From Halopseudomonas laoshanensis (GTDB lineage Bacteria; Pseudomonadota; Gammaproteobacteria; Pseudomonadales; Pseudomonadaceae), in NCBI RefSeq assembly GCF_008365385.1, contig NZ_QOVF01000001.1:1302001-1366000 (forward strand): 64,000 bases of DNA, written 5' to 3'. Shown in pieces: positions 54,928 to 64,000 of this stretch (positions within the stretch are counted from its first letter, which is position 1; each line of letters opens with the position of its first letter). The notes under the pieces were generated by a model that was given only the letters and a program-made list of their open reading frames with translations, searched no databases and was not told the DNA's origin. Both the position numbers and the translations under genes were made by a program.

Positions 54928-56520
54928 CTAGCGATCTTCGTTTGGCAGGTCGGCCGTATCGCTGCGCTGATGCCCTAACTCCAGCGCCGCACGATCGGTC
55001 CAGTCTTCATTCAACTCTGCTTTAACAGATACGCCTAATTCCTTGAAATCAGTAATCTGTTTAACCAGATTGCCCCGCCCGTTGACCAGTTGATCGCGCG
55101 CTTTTTGATAAGCATCGGTGGCCTTCTCCAGACTCTTCTCGATGCCATCCATGCTGCCCAGAAAGGTGCGCAACTTGTCATAGACCTTGCCAGCACGCTC
55201 TGCCAGTTCAGCGGTGTGCTTGTTCTGATCTTCAAAGCGCCAGAGCTGGCGGACAATGTTCAGGCTGGTCAGCAAGGTGGTGGGTGTGGCCACCAGCACG
55301 TTCTGCTCGATGGCCTTCTGGAACAGGCCCTCATCAGCCTTCAAGGCTTCGACAAAGGCAGATTCGATCGGGATGAACATAAAGACCATTTCCGGTGCAT
55401 TCAGCCCCGGCAACTCGAAGTAGTTGCGATCCGACAGCTCCCGAATCCGCTGACTGATGGCCTGCACATGCTCGGCCAGCGCAACCCGACGTTCGGTCTC
55501 GTCTTCGCTGTTGATATAGCGTGTATAGGCATTCAGCGAGACCTTGGCATCGATGATCAGATGCTTCTCCTGCGGCAGGTACACCAGTACGTCTGGCCGC
55601 TGACGCTGGCCGTCGGCGGTGGTCATGCTGACCTCGCGCTTGAAGTCCTTGCCGGCGATCAGGCCGGAGCGCTCCAGTACGTTCTCCAGAATCAGCTCGC
55701 CCCAGTTGCCCTGAGTTTTCTTCTGCCCGCGCAGCGCGGTGCTCAGGTCGTGAGCTTCCTGGGTAATCTGCCGATTCAGCTCCTTCAAGTGGTTCAGCTC
55801 GCTGGCCAGTGTCGCCTGCTGTTGCGTGTCCTTGTGGTGAATGTCCTCGACCTTGAGGCGGAACTGATCAATCTGCTCCCGGAAAGGTTTCAGCAGGCTA
55901 TCCAGCGACTGCTGACTCTGCTGCGAGAACGCCTGGCCCTTGGCCTCAAAAATCTTGCTGGCGAGTTGCTCGAATTCCATTTTCAACTGGTCACGGCTGT
56001 CTTTCAGCAACTGTTGCTGCTCGGTGAAATGCTGCTGACGGTGCTCCAGCGTGTTTTTCAGCGTGCTGTGCTCCAGCCCGAGCTGTTCATGGGTGCCTTG
56101 CAGGCTTAGCAGGCGTTCGTTCAGCCCCTGCCGCTCCTGACGCAGTTCATCGATCTGCCGTGCCTGTTCCTGGCTCAGCGTCTGCGCCCGCTCGGCTTTC
56201 AGCTGCCAATCATGGCTCTGCTGTTCGAACTGGGTCAGTTGGGTGCTGCGTTGTTCAAGCTGCTGGCGCAGAGTATCCAGGCTCTCCTGTTGATGCTCGA
56301 TGCGCACTTCCAAACCGGCATGACGTGCCTGCTGCTGATGTATTTCCTGTTGCAGCTGCTGAGTTTCATGTCGCTGTGACTCAAGCAGTTGACGGCTCAA
56401 AGCCAGCTCCTGCTGCAATTGGCTGGCGCGGCGCACCGCCAACCAGGCGGTGACGGCCCAGCCCAGCAACAGCACCAACGAAATACCGGCCAACAAGGTC
56501 TGCACGTCAGATACGGGCAT
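54928..56520 (-). CDS. rmuC: DNA recombination protein RmuC
   Basis: 530 residues. N-terminal membrane helix (LLAGISLVLLLGWAVTAWLAV), a long Gln-rich coiled coil (about 30-260), then the RmuC nuclease-like domain: LRGQKKTQGNWGELILENVLERSGLIAGKDFKREVS, RPDVLVYLPQEKHLIIDAKVSLNAY (PD-(D/E)XK-like D...DAK) and PEMVFMFIPIESAFVEAL. Limits recombination at inverted repeats in E. coli. Its end is 126 bases from the predicted urease promoter. Confidence 0.96.
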   Translation of the reverse strand: MPVSDVQTLLAGISLVLLLGWAVTAWLAVRRASQLQQELALSRQLLESQRHETQQLQQEIHQQQARHAGLEVRIEHQQESLDTLRQQLEQRSTQLTQFEQQSHDWQLKAERAQTLSQEQARQIDELRQERQGLNERLLSLQGTHEQLGLEHSTLKNTLEHRQQHFTEQQQLLKDSRDQLKMEFEQLASKIFEAKGQAFSQQSQQSLDSLLKPFREQIDQFRLKVEDIHHKDTQQQATLASELNHLKELNRQITQEAHDLSTALRGQKKTQGNWGELILENVLERSGLIAGKDFKREVSMTTADGQRQRPDVLVYLPQEKHLIIDAKVSLNAYTRYINSEDETERRVALAEHVQAISQRIRELSDRNYFELPGLNAPEMVFMFIPIESAFVEALKADEGLFQKAIEQNVLVATPTTLLTSLNIVRQLWRFEDQNKHTAELAERAGKVYDKLRTFLGSMDGIEKSLEKATDAYQKARDQLVNGRGNLVKQITDFKELGVSVKAELNEDWTDRAALELGHQRSDTADLPNEDR

Positions 56521-56711
56521 TGAATCTCTCCTTTCTGTGAAGCGGCATTATCGCTTTGTTGGCGATGCTTTGTAACCCGCAGCGGGCTCTCCCCCATTAG
56601 GGGGGTGCATCATTTGGTTGCAGGGGAATAGTGTCGGTCGGGTGCAATGCTGGCCATCTGCATAAGCCAAGGATTCCCAATAACAACAAGCGCAGGCGCG
56701 CGAGGAATACC

Positions 56712-58526
56712 ATGACCAGAATAATAACAAACCCTCCATTGAATACGCTGCTCAAACCGCTGGCTGTGGCCGTTGCGGTCTTGGCCAGTTTTCCCGCGAA
56801 TGCCGCCCGCTTCGATATAGGCGAAATCCAGGGCCAGTTCGACTCGCAGATCTCGGTCGGCACCAGTATCGGCACCAGCGAGATCGACGATGATCTGGTC
56901 TGGGTGAATAACGGCGGGAACGCCAACGCCGCCAATTCGGACGATGGCCGACTTAATTTTGAGAAAGGTGAAGCCTTCTCCACCATCTTCAAGGGCACCC
57001 ATGACCTGTCCCTGCAGTATGAGGACACCGGAGTGTTCGTCCGCGGCAAGTACTGGTACGACTTCGAGACCAAGGACGGCAGCCGTGAGCTCTACGACAT
57101 CAATGACAGTGGCCGGCGGCAGGCCGCCAAATCCTCAGGTGGCCAGATACTCGACGCTTTCATTTATCACAACTACAACATCGGCAACCTCCCCGGCTCG
57201 GTCCGGGTGGGCAAGCAGGTAGTCAGTTGGGGTGAGAGTACCTTCATCCAGAACAGCATCAATAGCATCAACCCGATCGACGTCGCGGCATTCCGCCGTC
57301 CAGGTGCTGAAATCAAGGAAGGCCTGATACCGGTAAATATGCTCTTCGTCTCCCAGAGCCTGACCGACAACCTGGGTATGGAAGCCTTCTATCAGCTGGA
57401 GTGGGATCCGACCGTACTGGATAACTGCGGCACCTTCTTTTCCTTTACCGATTCGGTCGCCAAGGGTTGCGGCCAGGTCGGCATCGGCGGCTCACAAACG
57501 GATGCCAACTCAGCAGCCAATCCCTTTGTTTACGTACCCCGCACGGACAATCGTGAAGCCCGCGACAGCGGCCAGTTCGGCGTTGCCTTCCGGCTCTACG
57601 TGGACAGCCTGAACCAGACAGAATTCGGCCTGTTCGCAATGAACTTTCACAGCCGCAATCCTATTTTCAGCACCACTGCGGGCACCGGGGCGCCGAATTT
57701 CGCCGGCTTCGGCTTCAACAACGACACCAACGTATTCGACCTGCCAGTGGACGCCGGCTACTACGTCGAATATCCCGAGGATATTCGCCTGTATGGGGTC
57801 AGCTTCCAGACCAACCTGGGCGGTATGTCAGTCTCGGGTGAAGTCAGCTACCGCCCGAACCAGCCGCTGCAGATCAGCACCAATGATCTGGTTGGCGCAG
57901 CACTTGGCGCAGCCGGCAATCCCGTTTCGCCAGTCAACGCCCAGGGCGTGGGCGGAACGATATTTGGTATCCCGGCCGCCCCCGGCACTGACCTGTCTGG
58001 CTACAAGCGCATGCCGGTCACCCAGGCTCAACTGACCGTGATCAACTTTGTTGATAACGTCTGGGGTGCTGACCGCCTGACCATGGTTGGCGAGGTGGGC
58101 TACAACCATATCGGCGGGCTCAAGAGTAGCCCCACAGACCTGCGCTTTGGACGAGATTCACTATACGGCTCCGGCGAACTGCCGATTCCCGGGCTTTGCG
58201 AGACCGCACTTAACGCCGCGCAACCCGAGTACTGCAACGACGAGGGCTTCTATACCCAGCATTCCTGGGGCTTGCGTACCGTGGCGTCGCTTGAATACCG
58301 CGGCTTTGCCGGCGTACAGCTGACCCCCAATGTCGCCTTTGCCTGGGATGTGGAAGGTTATGGTCCGAACTTCAACGAAGGGTCCAAGGCCGCCAGCCTC
58401 GGCGTGAATGCCCTATACAACAACAAATACAACGCCAGCATCAATTACACGAACTTCTTCGACGGTGATTACAACGCCATGGTTGATCGTGACTTTGTAG
58501 CCCTGAGCGTTGGCGTGAACTTCTGA
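56712..58526 (+). CDS. DUF1302 outer-membrane porin-like protein
   Basis: 604 residues. Signal peptide (LKPLAVAVAVLASFPANA), then a long beta-rich chain: GEIQGQFDSQISVGTSIG, VRVGKQVVSWGESTFIQNSINSINPIDVAAFRRPGAEIKEGLIPVNMLF, the hallmark of DUF1302. Ends in Phe, as outer-membrane barrels do. DUF1302 proteins pair with DUF1329 proteins and are tied to uptake or export of lipids, sterols or hydrocarbons. Here the DUF1329 gene follows 17 bases on. ATG at 56712 begins the signal peptide. Confidence 0.93.
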   Translation: MTRIITNPPLNTLLKPLAVAVAVLASFPANAARFDIGEIQGQFDSQISVGTSIGTSEIDDDLVWVNNGGNANAANSDDGRLNFEKGEAFSTIFKGTHDLSLQYEDTGVFVRGKYWYDFETKDGSRELYDINDSGRRQAAKSSGGQILDAFIYHNYNIGNLPGSVRVGKQVVSWGESTFIQNSINSINPIDVAAFRRPGAEIKEGLIPVNMLFVSQSLTDNLGMEAFYQLEWDPTVLDNCGTFFSFTDSVAKGCGQVGIGGSQTDANSAANPFVYVPRTDNREARDSGQFGVAFRLYVDSLNQTEFGLFAMNFHSRNPIFSTTAGTGAPNFAGFGFNNDTNVFDLPVDAGYYVEYPEDIRLYGVSFQTNLGGMSVSGEVSYRPNQPLQISTNDLVGAALGAAGNPVSPVNAQGVGGTIFGIPAAPGTDLSGYKRMPVTQAQLTVINFVDNVWGADRLTMVGEVGYNHIGGLKSSPTDLRFGRDSLYGSGELPIPGLCETALNAAQPEYCNDEGFYTQHSWGLRTVASLEYRGFAGVQLTPNVAFAWDVEGYGPNFNEGSKAASLGVNALYNNKYNASINYTNFFDGDYNAMVDRDFVALSVGVNF

Positions 58527-58543
58527 CCTGGATGGAGAACAAT

Positions 58544-59917
58544 ATGAAATCAATCAAAACCCTGGGTCGCCAAACCTTTGCCGTGCTGGCTTTGAGCAGC
58601 CTGGCGATGGCGGTGTCGGCGGCGGTTTCACCTGAGGAAGCAGCAACCCTGCAAACCACACTGACGCCGATGGGCGCTGAGCGCGCCGGCAACGCCGAGG
58701 GCACCATTCCCGAATGGACCGGCGGCCTGCCAACCGATGCAGCCCCGGTGTCGGACAACGGATTTTTCTCGGATCCCTTTGCCGACGACCAGATGCTATT
58801 CACAGTAACCGCCGATAACATGGAGCAATACGCCGACCAGATCAGCCCGGGTCAGAAAGCGATGTTTGCGCGCTATCCTGAAACCTACCGCATGCATGTG
58901 TATCCCTCACGGCGCAGCAACACCGTACCCGATGAGGTCTTCGCGGCAGTCGCACGCAACGCGGTGAACACCGTTACCGTTGAGGGTGGCAACGGTCTGC
59001 AGAATTTTGATACCGCGTATCCCTTCCCGATTCCGAAATCCGGGGTCGAGGCCGTGTGGAACCACATCACCCGATACCGTGGCGGCAGCTTCAGCCGTAC
59101 CATCGCCCAGGCCACCCCCCAGGCCAATGGCTCCAACACCATGGTTGTGTTCAAGGACGAATTTACCTTCGCTACTGCGCTGACCGATTTCGGCCCGGCG
59201 ACCAGTGACAACCTGATGTTCTATTTCACCCAGCGTGTGCTGTCGCCATCGCGTCTGGCCGGTGACGTGCTGCTGGTACACGAATTTATCAACCAGGTAA
59301 AAGAACCGCGCCTGGCGTGGATCTACAATGCCGGCCAGCGCCGCGTTCGTCGTGCACCTCAGGTGGCCTATGATGGCCCGGCATTCGGCTCAGACGGTAC
59401 CCGCACTTCTGACAACTATGACTTTTATAACGGCTCTCCCGACCGCTATAACTGGAAGCTCATAGGTAAGCGCGAGATGTTGATCCCTTACAACAACTAC
59501 AAGATCGCCTCTCCGGATATCAAGTACGACGAGATCATCCAGGCCGGCCACATCAACCAGGATCTGGTGCGCTACGAGAAACATCGGGTGTGGGAGGTCG
59601 AGGCGACCCTGATGGAAGGTCAGCGCCACGTCTACGCCAAGCGGCACTTCTTCATTAACGAAGACAACTGGCAGGTGGCGGTATTGGATCACTACGATGG
59701 CCGCGGCGGTCTCTGGCGCGTAGCCGAGGCCATCGCGCTGCAGCGTTACGACGAGAAGATCCCCAGCTATGCGATCGAAACCTTGTATGACGTACAGAAT
59801 GGCCGCTACGTAGCTTTGGGGATGACCAACGAAGAGCGTGAGAACTACGACACTGACTTCCAGGCATCTTCTGCCGACTACACACCCAACGCATTGCGTG
59901 CTTCGGGTATCCGCTAA
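58544..59917 (+). CDS. DUF1329 periplasmic protein
   Basis: 457 residues. Signal peptide (FAVLALSSLAMAVSAAV), then the DUF1329 fold, related to the lipid-carrying LolA/LolB/outer-membrane sorting fold: MGAERAGNAEGTIPEWTGG, YPSRRSNTVPDEVFAA, AYPFPIPKSGVEAVWNHITRYRG and YNWKLIGKREMLIPYNNYKI. Companion of the DUF1302 gene before it. I chose the ATG at 58544 because GGAG is about 7 bases upstream; 58532 is less likely. Strong terminator follows. Confidence 0.93.
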   Translation: MKSIKTLGRQTFAVLALSSLAMAVSAAVSPEEAATLQTTLTPMGAERAGNAEGTIPEWTGGLPTDAAPVSDNGFFSDPFADDQMLFTVTADNMEQYADQISPGQKAMFARYPETYRMHVYPSRRSNTVPDEVFAAVARNAVNTVTVEGGNGLQNFDTAYPFPIPKSGVEAVWNHITRYRGGSFSRTIAQATPQANGSNTMVVFKDEFTFATALTDFGPATSDNLMFYFTQRVLSPSRLAGDVLLVHEFINQVKEPRLAWIYNAGQRRVRRAPQVAYDGPAFGSDGTRTSDNYDFYNGSPDRYNWKLIGKREMLIPYNNYKIASPDIKYDEIIQAGHINQDLVRYEKHRVWEVEATLMEGQRHVYAKRHFFINEDNWQVAVLDHYDGRGGLWRVAEAIALQRYDEKIPSYAIETLYDVQNGRYVALGMTNEERENYDTDFQASSADYTPNALRASGIR

Positions 59918-59953
59918 CCACCACCGCCTCTGACCGAGGCGGACTCACGCACC

Positions 59954-59989
59954 ACCACCGCATCGGCCGAAGCCGGCGGTGGTTTTTTT
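59954..59989 (+). terminator. Terminator after the DUF1329 gene
   Basis: ACCACCG / CGGTGGT with an inner CGGC / GCCG stem, followed by seven T. The T-run overlaps the stop codon of the convergent LuxR gene. Confidence 0.88.
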
Positions 59990-62744
59990 ATGCCCGCGCG
60001 ACCTGCAATGGCGGAGCGTTCTGCAGCATCACCGCAGCCTGGGCGCGGCTTTCGACTTTCAGCTTGGCGAATATGCTCTTCATATGCGACTTGATAGTTT
60101 CCGGCGTGACATTCAGGTCGCGGGCAATCTGCTTGTTCGACTTGCCCTCTGCCACCAGTTGCACCACCTGCCGCTCTTTGACTGTAAGCCCTAACAAGGC
60201 GGCATTGCAGCTGTGCGCAGACGGCCCAAGCCGCTGGCCTGCCGAGAACAGCGCATCCACACCCGCCTTCCATTGCGCAGAGACGTAGTCCGCCAGTCGC
60301 TCGCAGGCTTGACCGAGCGGCAGGTCCTGCAACAGGCTGATCGCGCCGCTGCCTTGTATACGCAGCAGCACCTCATCCAACAACGGCTGTCCCTGCTCCG
60401 GCAGCCCGCGCAGACAATGATAGGCACCCAACGCCAGGGCGATGTCGCAATACATCAGTTCCAGTTGTCGCTCTTGCAACAACGCCAACAACGCCTCGAT
60501 GTTCTCGACCAGTATAGGGGTCTCTTCAATGCCACAGAGCGCCAGCCAGAGCAGGCTTAACTGGGCGTAAACTCGCTTATCCAGAGTCGCCTCGGTATCA
60601 GCCTGCGACGCCAGCTCAACCAACGCATGGCTGCAGGACACGGCTTCACGGATCTTGTTGTCCTGCAGATTCAGCCACACCCGCTCAAGCAGTACCCGCG
60701 CCCGCAGCCGTTGCCAGGCGTGGCGCGTCGCCAGCACATCCAATTGTTCCAGAGTACGCCGAGCTCGGGTCGCGGCACCCTGGTGCCATTGCAATCGCGC
60801 CTGGGTGCAATAGCCTGCAGCTAAGCAATCGAGAAAGCCGCCCATGGCGATAAAGTCCATGCATTTGGCCAGATGGGTTTCACTCGTCGCATGATCGCCC
60901 CGCCAATAATGCAACTGCGCCAGCAGCGCATTTGGCAATGCCAGCAACGCCGGGTTGGGACTTTCCATCCGCGCGTGAAAGCTGTGCTCGATCCGCTCCA
61001 GCACATGTTCCAGGCCGCTTTGCGCATCCTGCAGACGCCCCTGCGCGCATTCGCCCAGCGCATTGATCGACTGCCGATAGCAGTCATGGAACAGCAGACC
61101 TGGACCTTGTCTTCCGTCGACAAAGGTTGGCGGCACGGTATAGAAGGCATCCCAGCGGCCGGCGTGATAATGGCTACAACTGATCAGGTTGAGCAGCACG
61201 TTGGTAATCCACGGGCGGTGCTGCATCGCCTGATAACAGCGGGCCGCCAAAGCCCCGGATGTTTCATTATGATCTGCGAGGCCGAGCAACATCGCACGCA
61301 AGGACTGCATCTCCCAATAATCGCGTGATGCCGGCCCGTTCTGTTGTCGGCCCGCAAGGTCAGATTCCAGCTCGTTGAGCAGGGTTTCCGCGACATTCAC
61401 CTCCAACGCCAGCCCCATGGCCCAGGCGCGCGCCATCCGCAAGGGCAGTGACACGTCTCCCGCTTCCAGCTTCCAGCGCTTTTCCAGCATCACCAGCGTG
61501 CTGAAGTCACCCCGCTCAAGCAATTCCATTGCGCATCGATTGATCCACTCACGCACCTGCTCCACCTGCTCTGCCTCCAGGCCAAGCTTGATCGCGTCCA
61601 GCCAGTGGCCGCGCTTGGCAAACCACTGGGCGGCGCGAAAACGGAAGTCTGCGACAACATCTGGCTGCTGATCCAGGCAGGACCTCTTCAGGTGCCGGCG
61701 GAACAGGGGGTGCAGCTTGAACCAGTGCTCATGCTCACCCAGGCTGCTGATGAACAGTTGCCGGCGCTGTAGCTCTCCCATCAGCTGTCTGGCGGGCTGG
61801 GCACCGATAAGCTCGCAGATTAAAGCGGTACTGAACTTGTCGAGCAAACCCAGTTGGCACAGATAGTCGCGACTCGGCCCATCCAGGCTATTAAGCAGAT
61901 CATCAAACAGCAGACAGATACCCCGGCTGGTGGCCCGCGGCTCGCCGCGGACATCGAACTGCGGGGCCAGCAAGAAGGCTCTCAATGCGGCGATCCAGCC
62001 ATCGGTTTCCTGGTGGATCGCACTCAGGTCTCCGGCCTGCTCCAGTTCCAGGCCAGCCTTTCTGAGCAGGTCTCGGGTCTCTTCCAGGCTGAAACGCAGC
62101 TGGCAGGAGTCCAACTCAAGCAGATCATCCACGTAGCGCTTTTCCAATAGCGCCACTGGCAGCTCCCGCCGGCTGATCAGCACCATGTGCAAATGCTGCG
62201 GCGCACGCTCGATAAAAAAGCGCAGCGCATTGACCAGTACGGGATCATCGATGCGATGGCAATCATCCACAAAAAGCACCAGGGGACGATCAAAGCCGAT
62301 CAGCTCATTGATCAGCAAGCTGGCCAGCGTTTCCATGCTGAAAAACGTCAGTTCGGTCTGCAAGCCAAGGCAGCTACGACCCAGACACGGATCTGCATGA
62401 TTCAGGGCCGCAGCCAGATAGAACAGCAGCCGTTGTACCGACTCATCCTGTTCATCCAAAGATAGCCAGGCCACCGCAACCCCCTGGGCCGCAAGGCTAT
62501 CTGCCCAGATACTCGCCAGCGTGGTCTTGCCGAACCCGGGCGGCGCCTTGAGCACGGTAATACTGCGCTCGGTTACCTGCTCGGCAAGTCGCTCCAGTCT
62601 CGGGCGCGGAAGAATGCCGCGCGCCAGGCGCGGAGGGCTGAGTTTGGTGGCTAGTAGGAGAGGAACATCATTACCGGACGAAGAAACAATATTGGGCACA
62701 GGCGGAGTAAGAGCACGGCTTTTCATGATCATGGCGTCAATCAT
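59988..62744 (-). CDS. MalT-like LuxR-family ATP-dependent regulator
   Basis: 918 residues. N-terminal STAND-type NTPase with Walker A PPGFGKTT (68-75) and a Walker B-like RPLVLFVDDCHRID, long TPR-like helical repeats, and a C-terminal LuxR HTH LLGLTVKERQVVQLVAEGKSNKQIARDLNVTPETIKSHMKSIFAKLKVESRAQAAVML. This class activates catabolic operons when an inducer binds. It is a good candidate to control the PQQ alcohol dehydrogenase upstream or the DUF1302-DUF1329 pair. Start uncertain: ATG 62744, 62732 or 62726. Confidence 0.94.
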   Translation of the reverse strand: MIDAMIMKSRALTPPVPNIVSSSGNDVPLLLATKLSPPRLARGILPRPRLERLAEQVTERSITVLKAPPGFGKTTLASIWADSLAAQGVAVAWLSLDEQDESVQRLLFYLAAALNHADPCLGRSCLGLQTELTFFSMETLASLLINELIGFDRPLVLFVDDCHRIDDPVLVNALRFFIERAPQHLHMVLISRRELPVALLEKRYVDDLLELDSCQLRFSLEETRDLLRKAGLELEQAGDLSAIHQETDGWIAALRAFLLAPQFDVRGEPRATSRGICLLFDDLLNSLDGPSRDYLCQLGLLDKFSTALICELIGAQPARQLMGELQRRQLFISSLGEHEHWFKLHPLFRRHLKRSCLDQQPDVVADFRFRAAQWFAKRGHWLDAIKLGLEAEQVEQVREWINRCAMELLERGDFSTLVMLEKRWKLEAGDVSLPLRMARAWAMGLALEVNVAETLLNELESDLAGRQQNGPASRDYWEMQSLRAMLLGLADHNETSGALAARCYQAMQHRPWITNVLLNLISCSHYHAGRWDAFYTVPPTFVDGRQGPGLLFHDCYRQSINALGECAQGRLQDAQSGLEHVLERIEHSFHARMESPNPALLALPNALLAQLHYWRGDHATSETHLAKCMDFIAMGGFLDCLAAGYCTQARLQWHQGAATRARRTLEQLDVLATRHAWQRLRARVLLERVWLNLQDNKIREAVSCSHALVELASQADTEATLDKRVYAQLSLLWLALCGIEETPILVENIEALLALLQERQLELMYCDIALALGAYHCLRGLPEQGQPLLDEVLLRIQGSGAISLLQDLPLGQACERLADYVSAQWKAGVDALFSAGQRLGPSAHSCNAALLGLTVKERQVVQLVAEGKSNKQIARDLNVTPETIKSHMKSIFAKLKVESRAQAAVMLQNAPPLQVARA

Positions 62745-62822
62745 CCTGATACGCGCGAGCCAGCTTTCTGCTGACCTCTTGTTATTTGCCGGAAACCGCT
62801 ACCTGCCGACAAATGCGCAGAC

Positions 62823-62855
62823 AGGCTCGAAAAGGTATCCGACCTTTTCGAGCCT
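62823..62855 (-). terminator. Strong hairpin after the alcohol dehydrogenase gene
   Basis: Perfect 14-bp inverted repeat AGGCTCGAAAAGGT / ACCTTTTCGAGCCT with a 5-base loop, 81 bases after the stop of the PQQ dehydrogenase gene and 79 bases before the regulator start. No T-run, so it may also be a regulatory site. Confidence 0.6.
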
Positions 62856-62935
62856 AACATAGGAATTCAGGAATTAGAGTAATTGCTCTTTAATAATTTT
62901 GTAACCTTGGGCGCGGCCTGGGCTCCACCCAGGGA

Positions 62936-64000
62936 TTACTCCTGTGCGGGCTGCATTGCCTGCATGTGCGTGTCGTACTCGCGCTTCATGACGTACAACA
63001 GCAGATTGTTGACCTGCGTCTCATCCAGGCTATGGGCGAAATTCGGCATACCCAGGGGCTCAAGTGCCCCGCCGCGCAGAATCGCCTGATAGGAGTCACG
63101 TATGGCCGAGGACGAGTAGCGCAGGTCCGGCAGCACGCCACCACCGACCACTCCGGTACCGTGGCAGACCGCGCAGTACTGGCTGTATAGCTGCAACCCC
63201 TGCGCAATGTCCTGCTCCGCAGCCAGCACCGGCTGGGGAACCCGGCCGGCATTGGCTTTGACCGGCTCACTCAAGGTCGGCAGGCTGGCGCTTGCGCCCA
63301 ACTTGAATACCAGCATGCGGCTGACGTTACGCACACCCGTTGCCACAGCTGCATCGCCGCCAAATAGAGCTGCAGAGCCACCCCAGCCTGCCATCAGCGC
63401 GACGTACTGTTCCCCCTGGTGCTGATAAGTCATGGGCGCAGCGATCACCCCGGTCTGCGCATCAAAGCTCCAGAGTTTGGCGCCCGCATCTGCGCTGTAA
63501 GCGGCGAACTCCCCTGCCGCTGTGCCCTGAAATACCAGATTCCCGGCTGTGCTCAGTGTGCCGCCGTTCCAGTGGTTCGGGTATTCCACCCGCCAGGCTG
63601 CGGACTGTTTCACCGGGTCCCAGGCCACCAACGCGCCAGCGGTGTACTCACGGGGCAGTTCCAGAATCTCCGAGGAGCCAGAGCCGGTATTGAAAGCCTC
63701 ACGGCGCACAAAGCTCTTGCCCTCGTTACTGTAGGTGCCCGGCACTTCCTGATACGGGATATACACCAGACCGGTTTGCGGGTTGAACGACATCGGATGC
63801 CAGTTGTGCGCGCCAAAGGGGCTCGGCCATATCACCACGGGCTCCTTTTCATAACGTGCACCGGGCACTTCCACCGGCCGCCCTGTAGCCAGGTCAATGC
63901 GCTCGGCCCAGGTCACCTTGCCAAATTTTTCCGCAGACAGCAGCTCGCCGGTTGCTCTATCCAGCACATAGAAAAAGCCATTCTTTGGCGCCTGCATCAA
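62936..64000 (-). CDS. PQQ-dependent alcohol dehydrogenase with cytochrome c domain (5' end beyond window)
   Basis: The C-terminal 354 residues of a quinohemoprotein alcohol dehydrogenase. Beta-propeller blades with the repeated W motifs (WERIDLATGRPVE, VAWDPVKQSAAWRVEYPNHWNGGTLSTAGNLVFQGTAAGEFAAYSADAGAKLWSF), then a cytochrome c domain with CAVCHGTG (heme-binding CxxCH) and a distal Met region LEPLGMPNFAHSLDETQVNNLL. Periplasmic; oxidises alcohols with electrons passed to the bound heme. Starts right of the window. It is followed by a strong hairpin and then a MalT-like regulator on the same strand. Confidence 0.94.
   Translation of the reverse strand: MMQAPKNGFFYVLDRATGELLSAEKFGKVTWAERIDLATGRPVEVPGARYEKEPVVIWPSPFGAHNWHPMSFNPQTGLVYIPYQEVPGTYSNEGKSFVRREAFNTGSGSSEILELPREYTAGALVAWDPVKQSAAWRVEYPNHWNGGTLSTAGNLVFQGTAAGEFAAYSADAGAKLWSFDAQTGVIAAPMTYQHQGEQYVALMAGWGGSAALFGGDAAVATGVRNVSRMLVFKLGASASLPTLSEPVKANAGRVPQPVLAAEQDIAQGLQLYSQYCAVCHGTGVVGGGVLPDLRYSSSAIRDSYQAILRGGALEPLGMPNFAHSLDETQVNNLLLYVMKREYDTHMQAMQPAQE

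Noticed and set aside
55090-56109. 339-codon plus-strand open frame
   Set aside because: Antisense to rmuC; its leucine-rich translation comes from the Gln-rich coiled coil on the other strand.

Overview
The window is a GC-rich gammaproteobacterial chromosome segment with dense coding on both strands. The gene set points to a Pseudomonadaceae member: RimO, TruC, RmuC, a second EF-G, a PA4872-type oxaloacetate decarboxylase, RarD, a TAXI-type TRAP protein, a RpoN/NtrC-type urease operon, an AlmA-like monooxygenase and DUF1302/DUF1329 proteins. It is probably a marine or hydrocarbon-associated Pseudomonas/Halopseudomonas, but the species is inferred, not shown. Both edges cut genes: rimO on the left and a PQQ alcohol dehydrogenase on the right.

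Region by region. (1) 1-3.85 kb: the rimO end, then an AT-rich accessory island. The island holds a PD-(D/E)XK nuclease-like protein and a HEPN-like protein separated by an attC-like site, followed by a broken MaoC-type gene. It looks like a small stretch of integron cassettes with no integrase in view. (2) 3.85-13.6 kb: small housekeeping or stress genes (DUF3010, DUF3297, DUF1456, katG, P-loop kinase-like, orphan ClpP-like, two VOC proteins, HIT, a small Cys-His-Asp transglutaminase-like protein, SMR efflux, AraC, LysE/RhtB). (3) 13.75-22.9 kb: a catabolic locus. A TetR gene and an AlmA-like monooxygenase gene diverge across two near-identical palindromes. The monooxygenase is followed by an SDR and an alpha/beta hydrolase, and the set fits subterminal oxidation (secondary alcohol to ketone to ester to acid plus alcohol). 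Facing it is one 1314-residue polypeptide joining a 7Fe ferredoxin, an NADPH-ferredoxin reductase and a molybdopterin oxidoreductase, divergent from its own AraC regulator. (4) 22.9-36.8 kb: RarD, GST, EEP phosphatase-like protein, transglutaminase-like protein, subtilisin autotransporter, two alpha/beta hydrolases (one a large lipoprotein), DUF1835, GAF histidine kinase, oxaloacetate decarboxylase. (5) 36.9-49 kb: EF-G, truC, small membrane and secreted proteins, DJ-1/PfpI, yjdM, a moxR-DUF58-TgpA operon with overlapping stop/start codons, an esterase lipoprotein and a TAXI protein. (6) 49-54.9 kb: complete urease operon ureDABCEFG-hupE with a readable sigma-54 promoter and an upstream NtrC-like site. 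(7) 54.9-64 kb: rmuC, the DUF1302-DUF1329 pair, a MalT-like LuxR regulator and the end of a PQQ-cytochrome c alcohol dehydrogenase.

The strongest candidates for something new are the three-module ferredoxin/FNR/molybdopterin protein beside the AlmA-type pathway, and the nuclease-like plus HEPN-like cassette pair. No tRNA, rRNA, CRISPR array, prophage or intact insertion sequence was recognised.
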